64,000 bases of DNA from Agarophyton chilense (taxonomy: Eukaryota > Rhodophyta > Florideophyceae > Gracilariales > Gracilariaceae). Shown here piece after piece: positions 1 through 11,232 of this stretch. The position numbers and the translations under genes are program-made. The stretch covers positions 124,001 to 188,000 of the forward strand of contig JARGXX010000086.1 of NCBI GenBank assembly GCA_030374765.1, in the 5' to 3' direction. The first letter of the stretch is position 1. Each line of letters starts with the position of its first letter. The notes below the pieces were generated by a model. That model was not told the DNA's origin. It worked only from the letters and a program-made list of their open reading frames with translations, and ran no database searches.

Positions 1-113
1 CTTCTTTAATTTCCCCAAGTCTGGCCGTCGTTCTCCGCTACTACGCCTTGCCGTTATACACATCCACAGCATCATCCGCTGTCACAAGTCGCGCGAACCT
101 GAACGTTTCGAGC

Positions 114-1484
114 ATGGCGATCAATATCAGAGAGGATGAGCGCAAGTGCATGGCCGTGTTTTCGGAAAATATCCATCACAACAACTTCACGCCTCTCAAA
201 CTCTGTGCCCTGCAATGGTTGTGTAAGCGATGTCTTCGATGTGTCACGGAACTTGCCGTTTCAATAACTCGAAAGCACGCTCGCGATTTGGTTCCTTGTT
301 TTATTCTTTGCTCAAGTGCCTATCCCGAATATGTTGATATGTTTCTGACTGCTTTGCAAGTCGCTTGCGCCCACGAGAAGAACGGATTTGTCGGAGAAGG
401 ACGTGAAAACATTCTCACAGTGGGGCTTGACATTGTTCGAGGCCTTGTCGAGCTCGTGGAAGACTTGTTCTTGAAAAAGACATATAACTCTGACTCACAA
501 TCGTTTCTATCGAATAAAATGCAAGCTTCAGCTGTCAGACCCCCGCCAATTCAGAGAGGAGCGCTGCAATGCGCGGAGGAACTTTTTTCTAACTTCCTTT
601 TCCAAGCACGGGGAGTACCAGTGTGCTCTGGTCCTTTTGCTCGCTACGACTTGCCGAAAATACGGATTGGCCACTGCGCTCAAATAGAAGAGAGGACTAG
701 TGAGAAAAACATGAGAGTTAATGGAAATGACTCTAAAATTTCCGACGTTTTTGTTGATTGCGACCAACCGTTTATCGTGCGAGGCTTCATAGAACCAAAA
801 GACTTCGCTGTTCTTCTCGCAAGTTTAATGCGGAAACATTTGACTGTGACTTGCCGAATTTCACCGGAGAACGTGGTAACGTTTTGTCGTAGTGAGCATC
901 CTTGGATCAAGGGTGGCTTATTTACTCCTTCAAGCGTCCTTCGCTCTGTTCCAACAGGTGAAGCCATTCAAAGGCTTAAGGAAAGCTGTGTCTTGCCACC
1001 TCTTGTGTACAAAGATGCAGTTCAAGAGCACCTATACATTCAAACGGACGCGTTCAGGTCAGAAGCATTATTCGACAATTCTAAGAGCCACGAGCTTCAA
1101 ATCGTACAGAACGAAAGAATATGGATTAGTGCACACGGCACTGTCTCTAGCCTACATTACGACGCATCACACTCGGTACTTTTCCAGAGAAGCGGAATGA
1201 AACGAATGTTATTCTTTCGTCCCGAATGCTTGGATAAGCTCGGTATATATCCAAGGGGCCATCCACTTCACCGTCGCGCGCGCATCAGCCTTGACTACAA
1301 GTCGTCAAGAGTCTTTAGCCGATTTTGGGCAGAATGCGCATCCATTGCCATGGAGGCCGTTCTTCAACCGGGTGATTTGATTGTATTTCCACCTAACTGG
1401 TCGCACTACACAGAGAGCTTTGCTCCAAGGGAGCAACTATCTGTTTCTCATACTTTAAGATATCTTCATGGTTCTCATTTTTGA
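114..1484 (+). CDS. Cupin/JmjC-like oxygenase-type protein
   Basis: A 456-residue protein when read from the first ATG at 114. The frame stays open upstream to the window edge, so the true start may lie outside. The C-terminal third carries a double-stranded beta-helix signature of the cupin_8/JmjC class: H348-x-D350 within LHYDASHSVLFQ, then the strand GMKRMLFFRP, then a distal histidine near residue 431 in PGDLIVFPPNWSHYTES. HxD...H is the Fe(II) site of 2-oxoglutarate oxygenases, so hydroxylase or demethylase chemistry is a family-level inference; the substrate cannot be told. The N-terminal 250 residues have no motif I recognise. No intron is needed. The stop lies about 260 bp before the first LTR element, and the intervening sequence is A-rich. 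The fold is fairly sure, the function is not. Confidence 0.7.
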   Translation: MAINIREDERKCMAVFSENIHHNNFTPLKLCALQWLCKRCLRCVTELAVSITRKHARDLVPCFILCSSAYPEYVDMFLTALQVACAHEKNGFVGEGRENILTVGLDIVRGLVELVEDLFLKKTYNSDSQSFLSNKMQASAVRPPPIQRGALQCAEELFSNFLFQARGVPVCSGPFARYDLPKIRIGHCAQIEERTSEKNMRVNGNDSKISDVFVDCDQPFIVRGFIEPKDFAVLLASLMRKHLTVTCRISPENVVTFCRSEHPWIKGGLFTPSSVLRSVPTGEAIQRLKESCVLPPLVYKDAVQEHLYIQTDAFRSEALFDNSKSHELQIVQNERIWISAHGTVSSLHYDASHSVLFQRSGMKRMLFFRPECLDKLGIYPRGHPLHRRARISLDYKSSRVFSRFWAECASIAMEAVLQPGDLIVFPPNWSHYTESFAPREQLSVSHTLRYLHGSHF

Positions 1485-1744
1485 GGGTTTGCTTCATATT
1501 AAACTTGCTCGCAAGAAAAAAAAAGAGAACCATGAGGAAACGTATTTCGAACCACTCTTGAATCTGGGAGTATCAAACTCAACTATGGCTCGTGGACCCT
1601 AAACCCCTAAAACCCCTCTCACACATCCCACCCAGATCAAACTGTTGCACTTTGTAGACAAGGGTATAATCCCAGCAAGATTTGGGTAAAAACAAAATCA
1701 AAGTCCGAAAAAAACAACAATATCATAAAAAAACCAAAGAAATA

Positions 1745-2151
1745 TGTAGCACGCCAGCGCATTTCCATCAAGCCCAGCGTGACATTCACATGCTACACTG
1801 GCAATTCAATCGATAGCAAGGCATTAAATTCGTTCGACGAACCACCAACCCTTTCGCCGGCTTACGTCCTCCGAAGTAACCGGTGTGCCACCAAAGCAGC
1901 CTCCCTGGCACCTGCATTTCTTGGCTACTGATTTCTGCCCACACAGAGCCAGCCACCCGGGAAAGTCTGCAAAAAACAGCCAAACGCCTTTCGACAACGA
2001 CCCGATACTACTAGAGGGCGAAGGAGGGTGGAGGCGAGTAAGAGAAGGTCTGGGGGAAAACCATTCGACCATCGCGTGCTTTCAGTCGCTCTGCCAGTAC
2101 AATCGTAAGCAAAGAATCTATCAGTGAGCTGTATGCACGTCGTTGGCTTCA
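1745..2151 (+). repeat. Element A left (5') LTR
   Basis: Starts TGTAGCACGCCAGCGC and matches 17473 onward with scattered substitutions and a length difference. The right end is placed where similarity to the other LTR stops, near TGGCTTCA. Confidence 0.8.
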
Positions 2152-2271
2152 TAAATTTCGAAAGAATTCACTCTGCGGATTAACACGCGCCGAACGCGGC
2201 ACACTCGCTCATTGCTTCACTCACTATTATCATTTGATTCGAACCGTCTTCATGCGACCGATCAAGCACCA

Positions 2272-3590
2272 ATGGCGCACTCCGAAACCTCAAACAACGC
2301 GCAGTCATTTTCGACTGGCGCTATCTCCATATATTCTCCGATTGCTACGCCAGTGCTGAGCAGCGATGATCCGATTCAAGTGGCTCGTTTTGTTAAGAAA
2401 CTTGAGTGCTACGAGCTCGAAATTATTCCCAAAAAAGGTGAGATACCGTCGCTCAAAGTATTATCGTACACTACGCGCTTCGATCGATCTTTACTGCGAA
2501 GTCTCTTCTACATCGGAAAGTTTGATAGAATCGCCCCTGATGCAGCCTTCGATTCCGATATGACAAGCGACAACATTAGGTTGTTCGTCCAGTCGCTTGT
2601 CTCCCGCGTTGATTCGGTGATCACCGACCCGACGATCTTAGAGAAGGCCTTTAAAGGATTCTCTATGCCGACTCATATTGCTGATGCAGAAGCCTGCATC
2701 ACGCGCTACTGTTTCGACTTTTTTGAACGCCTCAAGAGCGTTGGTTGCGCTGATTTTTGAGAGAAGAACCCAAAGAAAGCCATCGATATCATCTTGCAGC
2801 GTCTGCAACCGGCAGCGCTGAAGCGCGAGATGCGCCGCCGCATCTCATATGATGACAGGCTCAAAAAGAATTTGAAAAAGTTCATAACCCTCATCCTTCG
2901 AGAAGCAGTCAACTGCCAAGTCTACGGCGTAGAGGGGAAGGATAGGAAGAAGAAACCGAATCTGGCGAAGACAGAAATTGGCATAGACCCCCCATATCGA
3001 ACCGATTGTGACAAAAGCGGAGCCAAACCGGGCATTCCTTCAAAAAACCCGCCCCTGTGCCTTTCGGAAGAGCATAAGAAGAATGGCATTCGCCATTACC
3101 TACGAAATTGCAACGAATGACCCAAGGGCGTAAAGGACAAGCTTTTCGAGCTGCATCGAGGCTCTAGCAAAGGTGGGGCCAGTCGAACCACCGACAAGCG
3201 ACAAGAAAGCCCCAAGAGCGTCTTCTTCAGCGCTACATTTGGCGAAAGGCATCGAGCTACGATCTGCGCTGATACGTGCTCGGATCACAATATTCTCGAC
3301 CGTCATATGCTCCTCGCCTTCAAAAAATCAGGTATCGAACACACTGTTGAAGACCTTGGTCGCACGCGAACGTTCGAAGTGGCTGCGAGCTTACCCGATG
3401 GCAATCCTGCGTCCCTAACTTGCAACCAAGTCGTCACCGTCGATACCGAACTTCATATTCGACATGGTTCCGCGCTCACTCTCCGCGGTGTTCGCTGGCT
3501 CGTTATCAACCAAGCTGTTGGAGATCCGCTCCTTGGTCGACCTTTTTTTGAGGCGATTGGTCTTTACACTCTCAAAATCTTGGCGGCTGC
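2272..3590 (+). pseudogene. Element A gag and protease-like segment (fossil)
   Basis: The gag-like part begins at the ATG at 2272 and has no close match that I recognise beyond a generic gypsy capsid layout. It is followed at about 3.2-3.6 kb by a retropepsin-like stretch with an LGRPFF tail resembling the flap/ILG end of aspartic proteases. Element B lies immediately downstream, so A's protease is separated from its RT by about 10.7 kb. The segment is a decayed fossil. Confidence 0.6.
3586..3590 (+). repeat. Target-site duplication of element B, left copy (GCTGC)
   Basis: GCTGC directly precedes the TGTAGTATCC start of B's left LTR and recurs directly after the TACTACA end of its right LTR. 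Confidence 0.85.
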
Positions 3591-4257
3591 TGTAGTATCC
3601 GCTCTAACGGAAAGAGCAGACACCTGCGACAGCGTTCGGACTGCCGATGGGTCGCTTGCGGCGAAGTAAAAGGGGTGGTAGAGCTACAAAACCAGCGAGC
3701 TGGAAGTGGGGTGTAAGGCCACTACTCGCCAGCGAGGGTGAACAGTGCAACTGTAAAACGTTGATGGGACGTAGGTACGAGACGGCTCGTGAAGTGGTTG
3801 GGGGCTGACTATCTATTATAGCTCGTCCGGATCTCCGGTTAAAGAATCCTAAGCGAGGAACAGAATAGTCATGATGCCCATGTTGTCTCCTTTACTTGGA
3901 GTCGGCGCTCACCTCTGGTGCACTATATACTGTGTGCCAGGGTGAGTGCCCAAATAAAAATATAAATAATACCCAGTGATCAGCCACTTAGCCAAAACAC
4001 TGTATGGGTATGGTCCCTAATGGACGTCTAGCTACAAAGGGTAGTAAAACCAACCACGTGGATCGCCACTACATGCGCCGTTGCAAGCCACTCCACTCGT
4101 TATACCACGTGTTCTACTAAGACATTCTGCTTCTAGGCATCCTACGCGGTGTGCCGTTTCATATCACAAGTTTGATGACATCACTCACTTATGAGTTCCA
4201 ACTGCGACTTCGCGAAAAAGCAACATATCGGATTCCCCGATATAGTAGAATACTACA
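3591..4257 (-). repeat. Element B left LTR (3' LTR)
   Basis: 667 bp, with TGTAGTA/TACTACA termini forming the short inverted ends. It contains an AT-rich box TATAAATA at 3961-3968 that faces the antisense ORF and is nearly palindromic, so it could act in either direction. Confidence 0.92.
3961..3968 (+). promoter_or_regulatory. TATA-like box in element B LTR
   Basis: TATAAATA on the plus strand about 315 bp before the antisense ORF start. The minus strand reads TATTTATA, so the same box could serve gag-pol transcription in the other LTR copy (13969-13976). This is a sequence match only; promoter activity is inferred. Confidence 0.35.
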
Positions 4258-4268
4258 TACCCCCCTCG
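4258..4268 (-). other. Polypurine tract of element B
   Basis: The plus strand reads TACCCCCCTCG just inside the left LTR, i.e. CGAGGGGGGTA on the element's sense strand. The identical tract stands before the right LTR of element D (55645-55655). Confidence 0.8.
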
Positions 4269-4281
4269 TTAAGCGCGAACC

Positions 4282-6108
4282 ATGGGGGACGCAAGAAGCG
4301 TTTATACGCAGTCGGACCGGTGTTCCGGGTACTCATCGTCATCACGAGTTCCTCACCGCCCGACCAACTCTTACAGTTCTCAACAGCATTCTGTTCCTCA
4401 CCGCTCTTCAGCTCGATCTCTCGCGATGGATCCGAACGCCGGGTCCAACCCGTTTCAGCCCTCCTCTGAGGATGTACCTTCTGGGGCTCCGTCCAACACT
4501 GCTGGTTCTGCGTCGCAGCCTACTGCTCAACTCGGTCCATACCGTTCGTTCCCCACACCGTCCACCGGATTCCGGTCGGTACCGTTATCTCAACCAACCG
4601 TGGCTCCGATGCCGAACGCGGCTTACGTCGCCTCTGTGGGTGTGATTCGAGCTCCTTCTCTTCGTGCTCAGCGGAGCTACCCGCACCCTGCGGATTTCTA
4701 TGGACGAGATCCTCTCGACAACGTTGAACTTTTCGCGCAAGCGCTCTGGTTTGATCCAGTTGCTATCCGCGATGACGCGTTGATACAACACTTTGTACAC
4801 AGTGGGTACTTCCCTGACGGTATTCCGGAACACGCGATTTATAGCGACGACTGGGCGAGCCATATTGCTTTGCCAGACAATGAGATTGCGCGATATTCAA
4901 CGGAAACCTTGTCCGAAGCCCGTACGCGTTTCACCAAGCTTATTTACCAGCGTCTTCACCGATTCATCGGTACGGTTCTCCTCCTGCAGGACTTGGAACT
5001 AGATACCTGGAAAGCCCGTACCAACGGTGAATGTTACTCGTATATCGAGACACTCGTTGAAGTCGATGTTGGCAGTTGGCGCGGTGTGCGCGGTGTGCGT
5101 GATGCAGCTCTCTGCTTTCAGCAACCTCTTCTCCGTGCGGAGTTCCGCTTCCTTCGAAAGCGTGACATTCCCTATTGGGATTATACCCATTGGGAACGTT
5201 GTACTCGATCACGTTTGGGCTATTTGGTGCCGTATCAAATGATCGAGATTGACCGCATCCGGCGGAACGCGCGCTTCGGGCGCTACGTCGGTATTCCGGA
5301 GCATTGGGCGGCGATCGAGAGTCCTCGTGGTTGCCCTGTGGAGCTCCCACCGGCGATCTCCTACATCGGGCCCGCGTTGGTTAATGACCCGTTCTCGGGA
5401 TATTGGACGATGGTTTATACCGAGTATATCGCCAAGATGGCCGTCTTCCTCCTGTGGGATGCTTATGGTACCTTTAGAGTTTGGTACATGTCGGCCACAG
5501 CGCGAAAGTATGCGAGAGAACTCGATCTTTCCCTTGTCCTGGGATCCCGTGCGAACCATGCCGACTTCCTCCATCTTGTGGATTTGATCGACAGTGTCGA
5601 TTAGTCTGGAGTGCCGGCTGATCAATCCGCTCGCGGAACCCGTGCAAGACACTACGACCATTCTCCTGGACGAACAGCAAGTGCTGGAGATTTCGTTTGG
5701 TACGACCCCTGGACGCGCCAGTTGATCACCTCCGATCAGGCTCGCTTTCTTCGGGAGAACCCGCGTGACATGCCACCGAACCAGCTTACTGGATACGTTT
5801 ACGATGCTACTCCATCCAAGAACGGAGAGGAACCGTATGAGGAAGCGCCGGGAGCTGAGGTTGAACTCGGTTACGAGGACGAGCCAGAGCTGGCAGGCGT
5901 AGCGACTTCCGTCGATCAATCCGCAGCGGCGGGAGTTGCTCAAGAATACTATCATGGGTTTACCCAACGACCGAGTGCAGTGCCGGTCGAAGATCCAGGC
6001 TTGGATCCGCTGAGGCAGTTCCTCTTAGATGCGGGCTTTCCCGTGGACCAAGTTGAGGGTGATCGCGCACAGCTTCTTGCGAACCTGCGTGCTCGCACGT
6101 CTCTTTGA
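4282..6108 (+). pseudogene. Element B antisense accessory ORF (aORF)
   Basis: A long reading region of about 600 codons on the strand opposite to gag-pol, starting just inside the 3' LTR at the ATG at 4282 and converging on the pol C terminus. The order is: a Ser/Pro-rich N-terminal 140 residues; a conserved core with PADFYGRDPLDN, RAEFRFLR, RSRLGYLVPYQMIEI, FGRYVGIPEHW, RGCPVELPPAISYIG and LLWDAYGTFRVWY; an AGDFVWYDPW block; an acidic linker; and a short C-terminal block LRQFLLDAG. Core and C-terminal motifs recur in element C at much lower identity, and the N-terminal half recurs almost unchanged in D. No signal peptide, membrane span or known enzymatic motif is visible, so an envelope role is not supported. 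The copy is treated as a fossil. Function unknown. Confidence 0.75.
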
Positions 6109-6217
6109 TCATCCTAGAAAAGACTCCTAGACAACACCCTTGCGGTGATATCTTGATACCAATAAACTCCGGTGACTTCCTGTTTTCAAGTTCCCTTCTT
6201 ATCTTCTAGTTTTCATC

Positions 6218-6303
6218 TCTTCTCGCTTCTCGAGTTCTTCAATCCTTCTTCTCTCACTTCTCGAGTTCTTCAATCCTTCTTCTCTCGCTTCTCGAGTTCT
6301 TCC
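6218..6303 (+). repeat. 31-bp tandem repeat, about 2.8 copies
   Basis: A pyrimidine-rich unit with core CTTCTCGAGTTCTTCAATCC starts at 6226, 6257 and 6288, a constant 31-bp period. It lies between the convergent aORF and pol of element B. Elements C and E have CT-rich stretches at the same place but not this repeat. Confidence 0.85.
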
Positions 6304-6341
6304 TAGGTGATAATCAGTAAATGTCCTGTGCTTGCGTGTTT

Positions 6342-9300
6342 TCACTTTTCTTCCACATGACTTCTTATATTCGTTTCACCTTTCGAGTTTTTACTACCTT
6401 GGTAGCCCATACTTAGAAATGGGATGTGCCCATGAGCCCGACTATCGAGGAGTCGATCTCCCTGGGGAGTGGTAATCGCATGCGTCGATGATACCGCACG
6501 AGTTGCGAACGGGGGATATGAGGTATAGGTTCCCACGTATCCGCTTCCGGAGGAAAACCGTACCAACGGACTCGATACAGTAATTCTCTGGTATCTTCAT
6601 GCTCGCCATGTTCACATATGCGATCCAGAGCATATTCCTAGGCGTTTCCCAATGCTTTAGCTGTTGGTGCGAGACTCCTGTTAACAGGTTTGAAATGCCT
6701 TAGGGCTGACCCAAGCGTCTCTGTGTTAGCAGTCTCCGCGTCGCTAAGCGTTTGCTCGTCGACTAACTGTCGTTCTGCCCGCAGGGGCAGTGTACTCATT
6801 CCTTGAGAACTTTTCTCAGATAAAGAGCTATCCTGTTTTCCAGGTTCCATAGAAGCGTACTTCTTGCTACTTCTCAATTCCATTCGTGGATGAACATCCT
6901 TCGGTTTATCCGATTCTGACAGCTGTTCGGTGGACGATGGTGCTTGCACCACGACAGGAGCCGATACCTCTTCTTCTTCTTGCCCACGAGGGATGGGAGC
7001 CTATATCGGCGGAACAGCGAGTGGAGCTTCACCTGACGGTTCAGCCTGAAGCGGAAAAGGCGCGTTTTCGCGTGCACTCGTTTCCAAGTCCTTGGGGCCA
7101 AATTCCAAAACATCTTTCCTGCTTTCAGGTTCCATTTCTGTACTTACGGGTGTGCGCGTGACACGGGGCGTATCTTGATACTTTGGAAGCTGTCCCTGAT
7201 TGGCGTACGCAACCGCCGGCGGTGGAAGATCAGTAGCTTTCTCCTCCGCTCGAGCCATTGGTGGCGGTTCACTCTCCCCACAGTCACTTGGGCTTTTGCC
7301 TTGACGTTCCGCCGCACTTGCCTTCTTAGTTCTACCAGATACCTGTACTTCCACTTGCAGGTCAGGCGCGGCTTCAACGCGATCGCGCTATACACGTTCA
7401 ACTTCGTCACCTGTCTTGATGACCATTGTGTCTTCATCAAGGTCCACCACTTTGAAGGGTCCAGCCGCTATCGGCAACAACTTATGACGAGATTATTCCT
7501 GTTTTTCCGGTCTTTCAACTCGCACGAAGACGTGACCTCCTACTCGGATTGCCGGATTTCCTCTTCGCCTTCTGGCGTCATAGTTTCGCTTATAGCGAGC
7601 TTGCGTCTTTGATAACTCCTTAGCGGCTTCTTCCGCTCTGGCCTTCAGGTCATTCCTCCATTTCAGATGGTACTTAGCCGGGGTCGGCGCGTCCAATTCT
7701 GTGTCGTCGTCGAGCGCAACCGGTAAAGCCGGAGGGTTACGTGAGAGCACGAGGTCGAACGGTGCCGTCTTTGTAGAGGTATGCACTTGCGTATTGTACG
7801 CGTAGCACAGAGTATCTGTAAACATGTCCCATTCTTTCGGGTGGTCCGCGATGTAGTGTCGTAATGCTGCTATCAGCGTGTGGTTGAAACGCTCCACCTG
7901 ACCGTTGCATTGCGGATGATAGGTCGTGGTAAACAAGTTTCGAATGCCCATAATGCGGCAAACATTCTGAAAGAACTTCGCAACGAATTGCTTCCCATTA
8001 TCTGATAACAGAAGTTCTGGTGGTTCGTACATAAATACCCAGTGTTTGATAAACGCCTGTGCGATTACGGTTGCGGTTATCCGCCTCAGCGGCACAGTCC
8101 GCACTAGCTTCGAGAAGCGGTCGGTGATTACAAATAGGAAGCGATAACCTTGCCTTGAGCGAATCAATTCCCCTAGGATGTCGATACTGACGTACTTTAA
8201 AGGCGCTTTCGCCTGGAAGAACGTCATCTGTTTCCGCTTCCTGTAAAGCTTCACGCGATTCTTCGCACATGTTGTACACAAACTCATTGTAGCATGGCAG
8301 CCCCTTGCCAAAGTAGGCCAGTAAAAATCTCTTCTTAGAGTCATGAACAACTTCGTTCCTCCTGGATGACCAGAAAATCTGCTGTAATGTGCCAGATGGA
8401 GTACTCGACTCTTCAAGACGTGTGGAATCACGATTTGATCATGCTTTTCGACATGTCTTAACAGTATTCCTCGTGAATAGAGTGGAAAGGGGAGCTCCTC
8501 CTCCCCGTTAAGACGAGAGCGTATCGACGCACAAAACTTATCGGCGTGTTGCTCATGGAGGAGCTCAGTGCACGAGATTCGCTCGAGTTGAACTGAAGGG
8601 TCAGTGTCTGCTAATGCAAGGAATGGGTCTGCATCCGAATAATCATCAAGGGTCTCTTGTTCCTCTTGTTCAAAAGATAGTGAATGGGTCTCCATGTAGA
8701 AGCAAGGTACCTCTTCATCGATTTTTCCTTGGGTTTCGCCCAGTGTTTTGAGTCGCGACAGCGCGTCAGCTTGGACATTGGCCAATCCCTTCTTATACTT
8801 CACTTCGAAATCGAATTCAGAAAGGCGCAAGCGCCATCGTGTGAGACGACCAGACGGGTCTGTAATGGACAGTAACCATCGTAGAGACGAATGATCCGCG
8901 TTTATGGTAAAACGTTCTCCTTGGAGATACGGTCGCAATGTGGTTAGAGCCCAAACGACTGCAAGGCATTCCTTTTCTGAAACTGAATACTTCTTCTCAG
9001 CTGCGTCCAGCGATCTTGACCAGTAACCAATGGGTTTGCGTTCACCATCAGGGTGTGTTTGAAAAAGGGCACACCCTACTTGGTACTCGCTAGAGTCAGT
9101 ATCCACTGAGTATGGCAGGTTGGGGATGGGCAGCGCCAAGACTGGGGCTGTAATAATCTTTGTCTTCAGCGTGTCGAACGCTTCCGCTTCAGCTTTTCTG
9201 AATTGTTCCAGATGTATTGGTTGTCCTTTACGCAGCTTTGCGTTGAGCGGTGCCGCTATATGCGAGTATCGCGGCACGAATCGTCGGTAGACGTTGCACA

Positions 9301-11191
9301 AGCCGAGGAAAGAACACAATTGCTTCTGTGTTGACGGAGGTTGTACATCGCGGAGAGCCGCTGTTTGTGCCTCTTGAATGGCAAGCTGTCCCGGTTTGAT
9401 CACGTATCCTAAGTCCCGGACGGTGCCAGCGAACCATTCGCATTTCTTGAACTTCAAGGTGATACCTGCGCTCTGTAGTGCTTTGAGGATCTCCTCGACA
9501 TGCCGTAAATGGCTTTCTACATCCCGGGAAAAGATGATCACATCGTCCAAATAGACTAAACAATTCTTCCACTTGTATGTTGAGAGCAAGATGTCCAGAC
9601 TACGCTGGAAAGTAGCCGGTGCATTCGTTAAGCCAAAGGGCATCCTTTTGAAACGGTAGAGACCGGCGTGACACGCAAATGCAGTTTTATCTTGGTCTTC
9701 TTCCGCTACAGGCACCTGCCAATAGCCAGAGTTGGCGTCCAACGTGGTGAACACGTTCGCTTCTCCTAAGCTGTCAATACATTCGTCCATTCGAGGCAAC
9801 GGGTATGTATCTAGAACTGCAACTGCTTTCAGTTTTCGATAATCGCTGCAGAATCGTAAAGAACCATCAGGTTTCGGAACCAGCACCACTGGTGAGGCCC
9901 AAGCAGAATGAGCTGCCTCGATTACTCCTTCTTCCAGCATTTTGCTGACATTCTCCTCCTCGATTTGGCGAGTTCGCGGTCCCGCTCTGTAGGGTGGTTG
10001 GGAGATGGGTCGTGACTCTGGGACCAAATCAATATGGTGTTCCGTAGCGGAGATCTCTCCTGGTTTTCCACTCCAAATGGATGTATACTTCTTCAGCATA
10101 GACCTGATCTTCGTTCTGTAGTGTTCCGACACATGTGCTAAGTCTAGCTCATCGACCAGGCTCTCTGGATCCTTTGCCGTTTGCAATTGATCTCCAGACG
10201 GAGTATGCAGTTCTTCGTCTGTGTCACCGACATGGGTTAATCTCAATACTTCTGCGGTAGAAATATGAGTAGGGACCACCACTGTGGGATGAGGCAAAGC
10301 TGTTGCGACGACCTGGTTCTTCGGTATATGATAATCGTTATCGGTGAAGTTACTCACTAGTATCCAAAAGGGGCTACCAGGATCAACCTGAGAAATGCCG
10401 TTAGCGACTAGCAATCCCCGGGATTAGTACATCCGAGTATTCGATTGAATTACCACGAGTCCGTGTCGTTCTGTTCTTACTTGAACCCAAGTTTGGGTTT
10501 GCGCCTTCAGCATGGCACTCTTCGCTACTCGAATCCTCGGCGAGACACGTCCTCGGGATTTCCCGTATTCCATAGATGGTGGAAGTGGAGGTGCTTCGGG
10601 GCAACGACGCATTGGCTTGCGAACAATTGGTACCATTGATCCATCATCTAGTTCCACTAGTTTTCTTCGCGGGCGAATGGCTTCGACAAACTTGTTGCAA
10701 TAATCACATCCCAGTACCACTGGTGCAGCTAACGTCTTACAGACCATGAAGTCGACTAGGACTACAAAGCGTCCCAAACGCACCACGAGTCGAACTGTTC
10801 CCAGTGTCTTCACAGCATTTTTGTTGGCATCCCAGATGTCCGGTAAAGGACCGTATCGAATACGTTCTAAGTCAGCAGGAGCGAGCTCCGATTCCCGTAT
10901 AAAGTTTGGACCAGCACCTGCGTCCAGGATAGTCAATCGACGAGATAACAGATTCCTGTCAGAGCCGATGTCGGCATAGACCTTATAGTTTCTTTTATAT
11001 ACTACCATGAGGTAACTTTCCCGTTTTGACGGGCAAGTATAACGTCTCCAAGGACGATGTAACTCACAGTCAAACTGTACTCGCTTTCCGTCCGGCGGAA
11101 TGATTCCGTACGGCGGAAATTTCTGAGGCCTCAAGAGAATCTTGGGCTTCCAAGCGCGGGAGCAGGGATGCGAGCTCTCCCTGGTCAGCAC
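6342..11191 (-). pseudogene. Element B pol region (protease, RT, RNase H, integrase, C-terminal extension)
   Basis: Read from high to low coordinates: retropepsin near 10.9 kb; RT with FTTLDANSGYWQVPV and the catalytic box LVYLDDVIIFS near 9.55 kb; RNase H with YSVDTDSSEYQVG and DALSRL; integrase zinc finger (H-x-H and CTTC), then the DDE core with SIDILGEL, LLSDNGKQF and YHPQCNGQVERFN. A proline-rich extension and a chromodomain-like tail follow toward 6.4 kb, by homology with element C. This places B in the chromovirus branch of Ty3/gypsy. The region is a fossil with a few breaks. Confidence 0.88.
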
Positions 11192-11232
11192 TACGGTATC
11201 GACTAGTACCGACCCCCTAGGGGCTCCCTCAC

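Noticed and set aside
1594-1618. CCCTAAACCCCTAAAACCCC resembles a plant-type telomere repeat
   Set aside because: Only about three imperfect units in an A/C-rich spacer; too short to call an interstitial telomere.
4282-6108. aORF as an envelope gene
   Set aside because: No signal peptide, no membrane span, no Cys pattern, and it is on the wrong strand for a spliced env.
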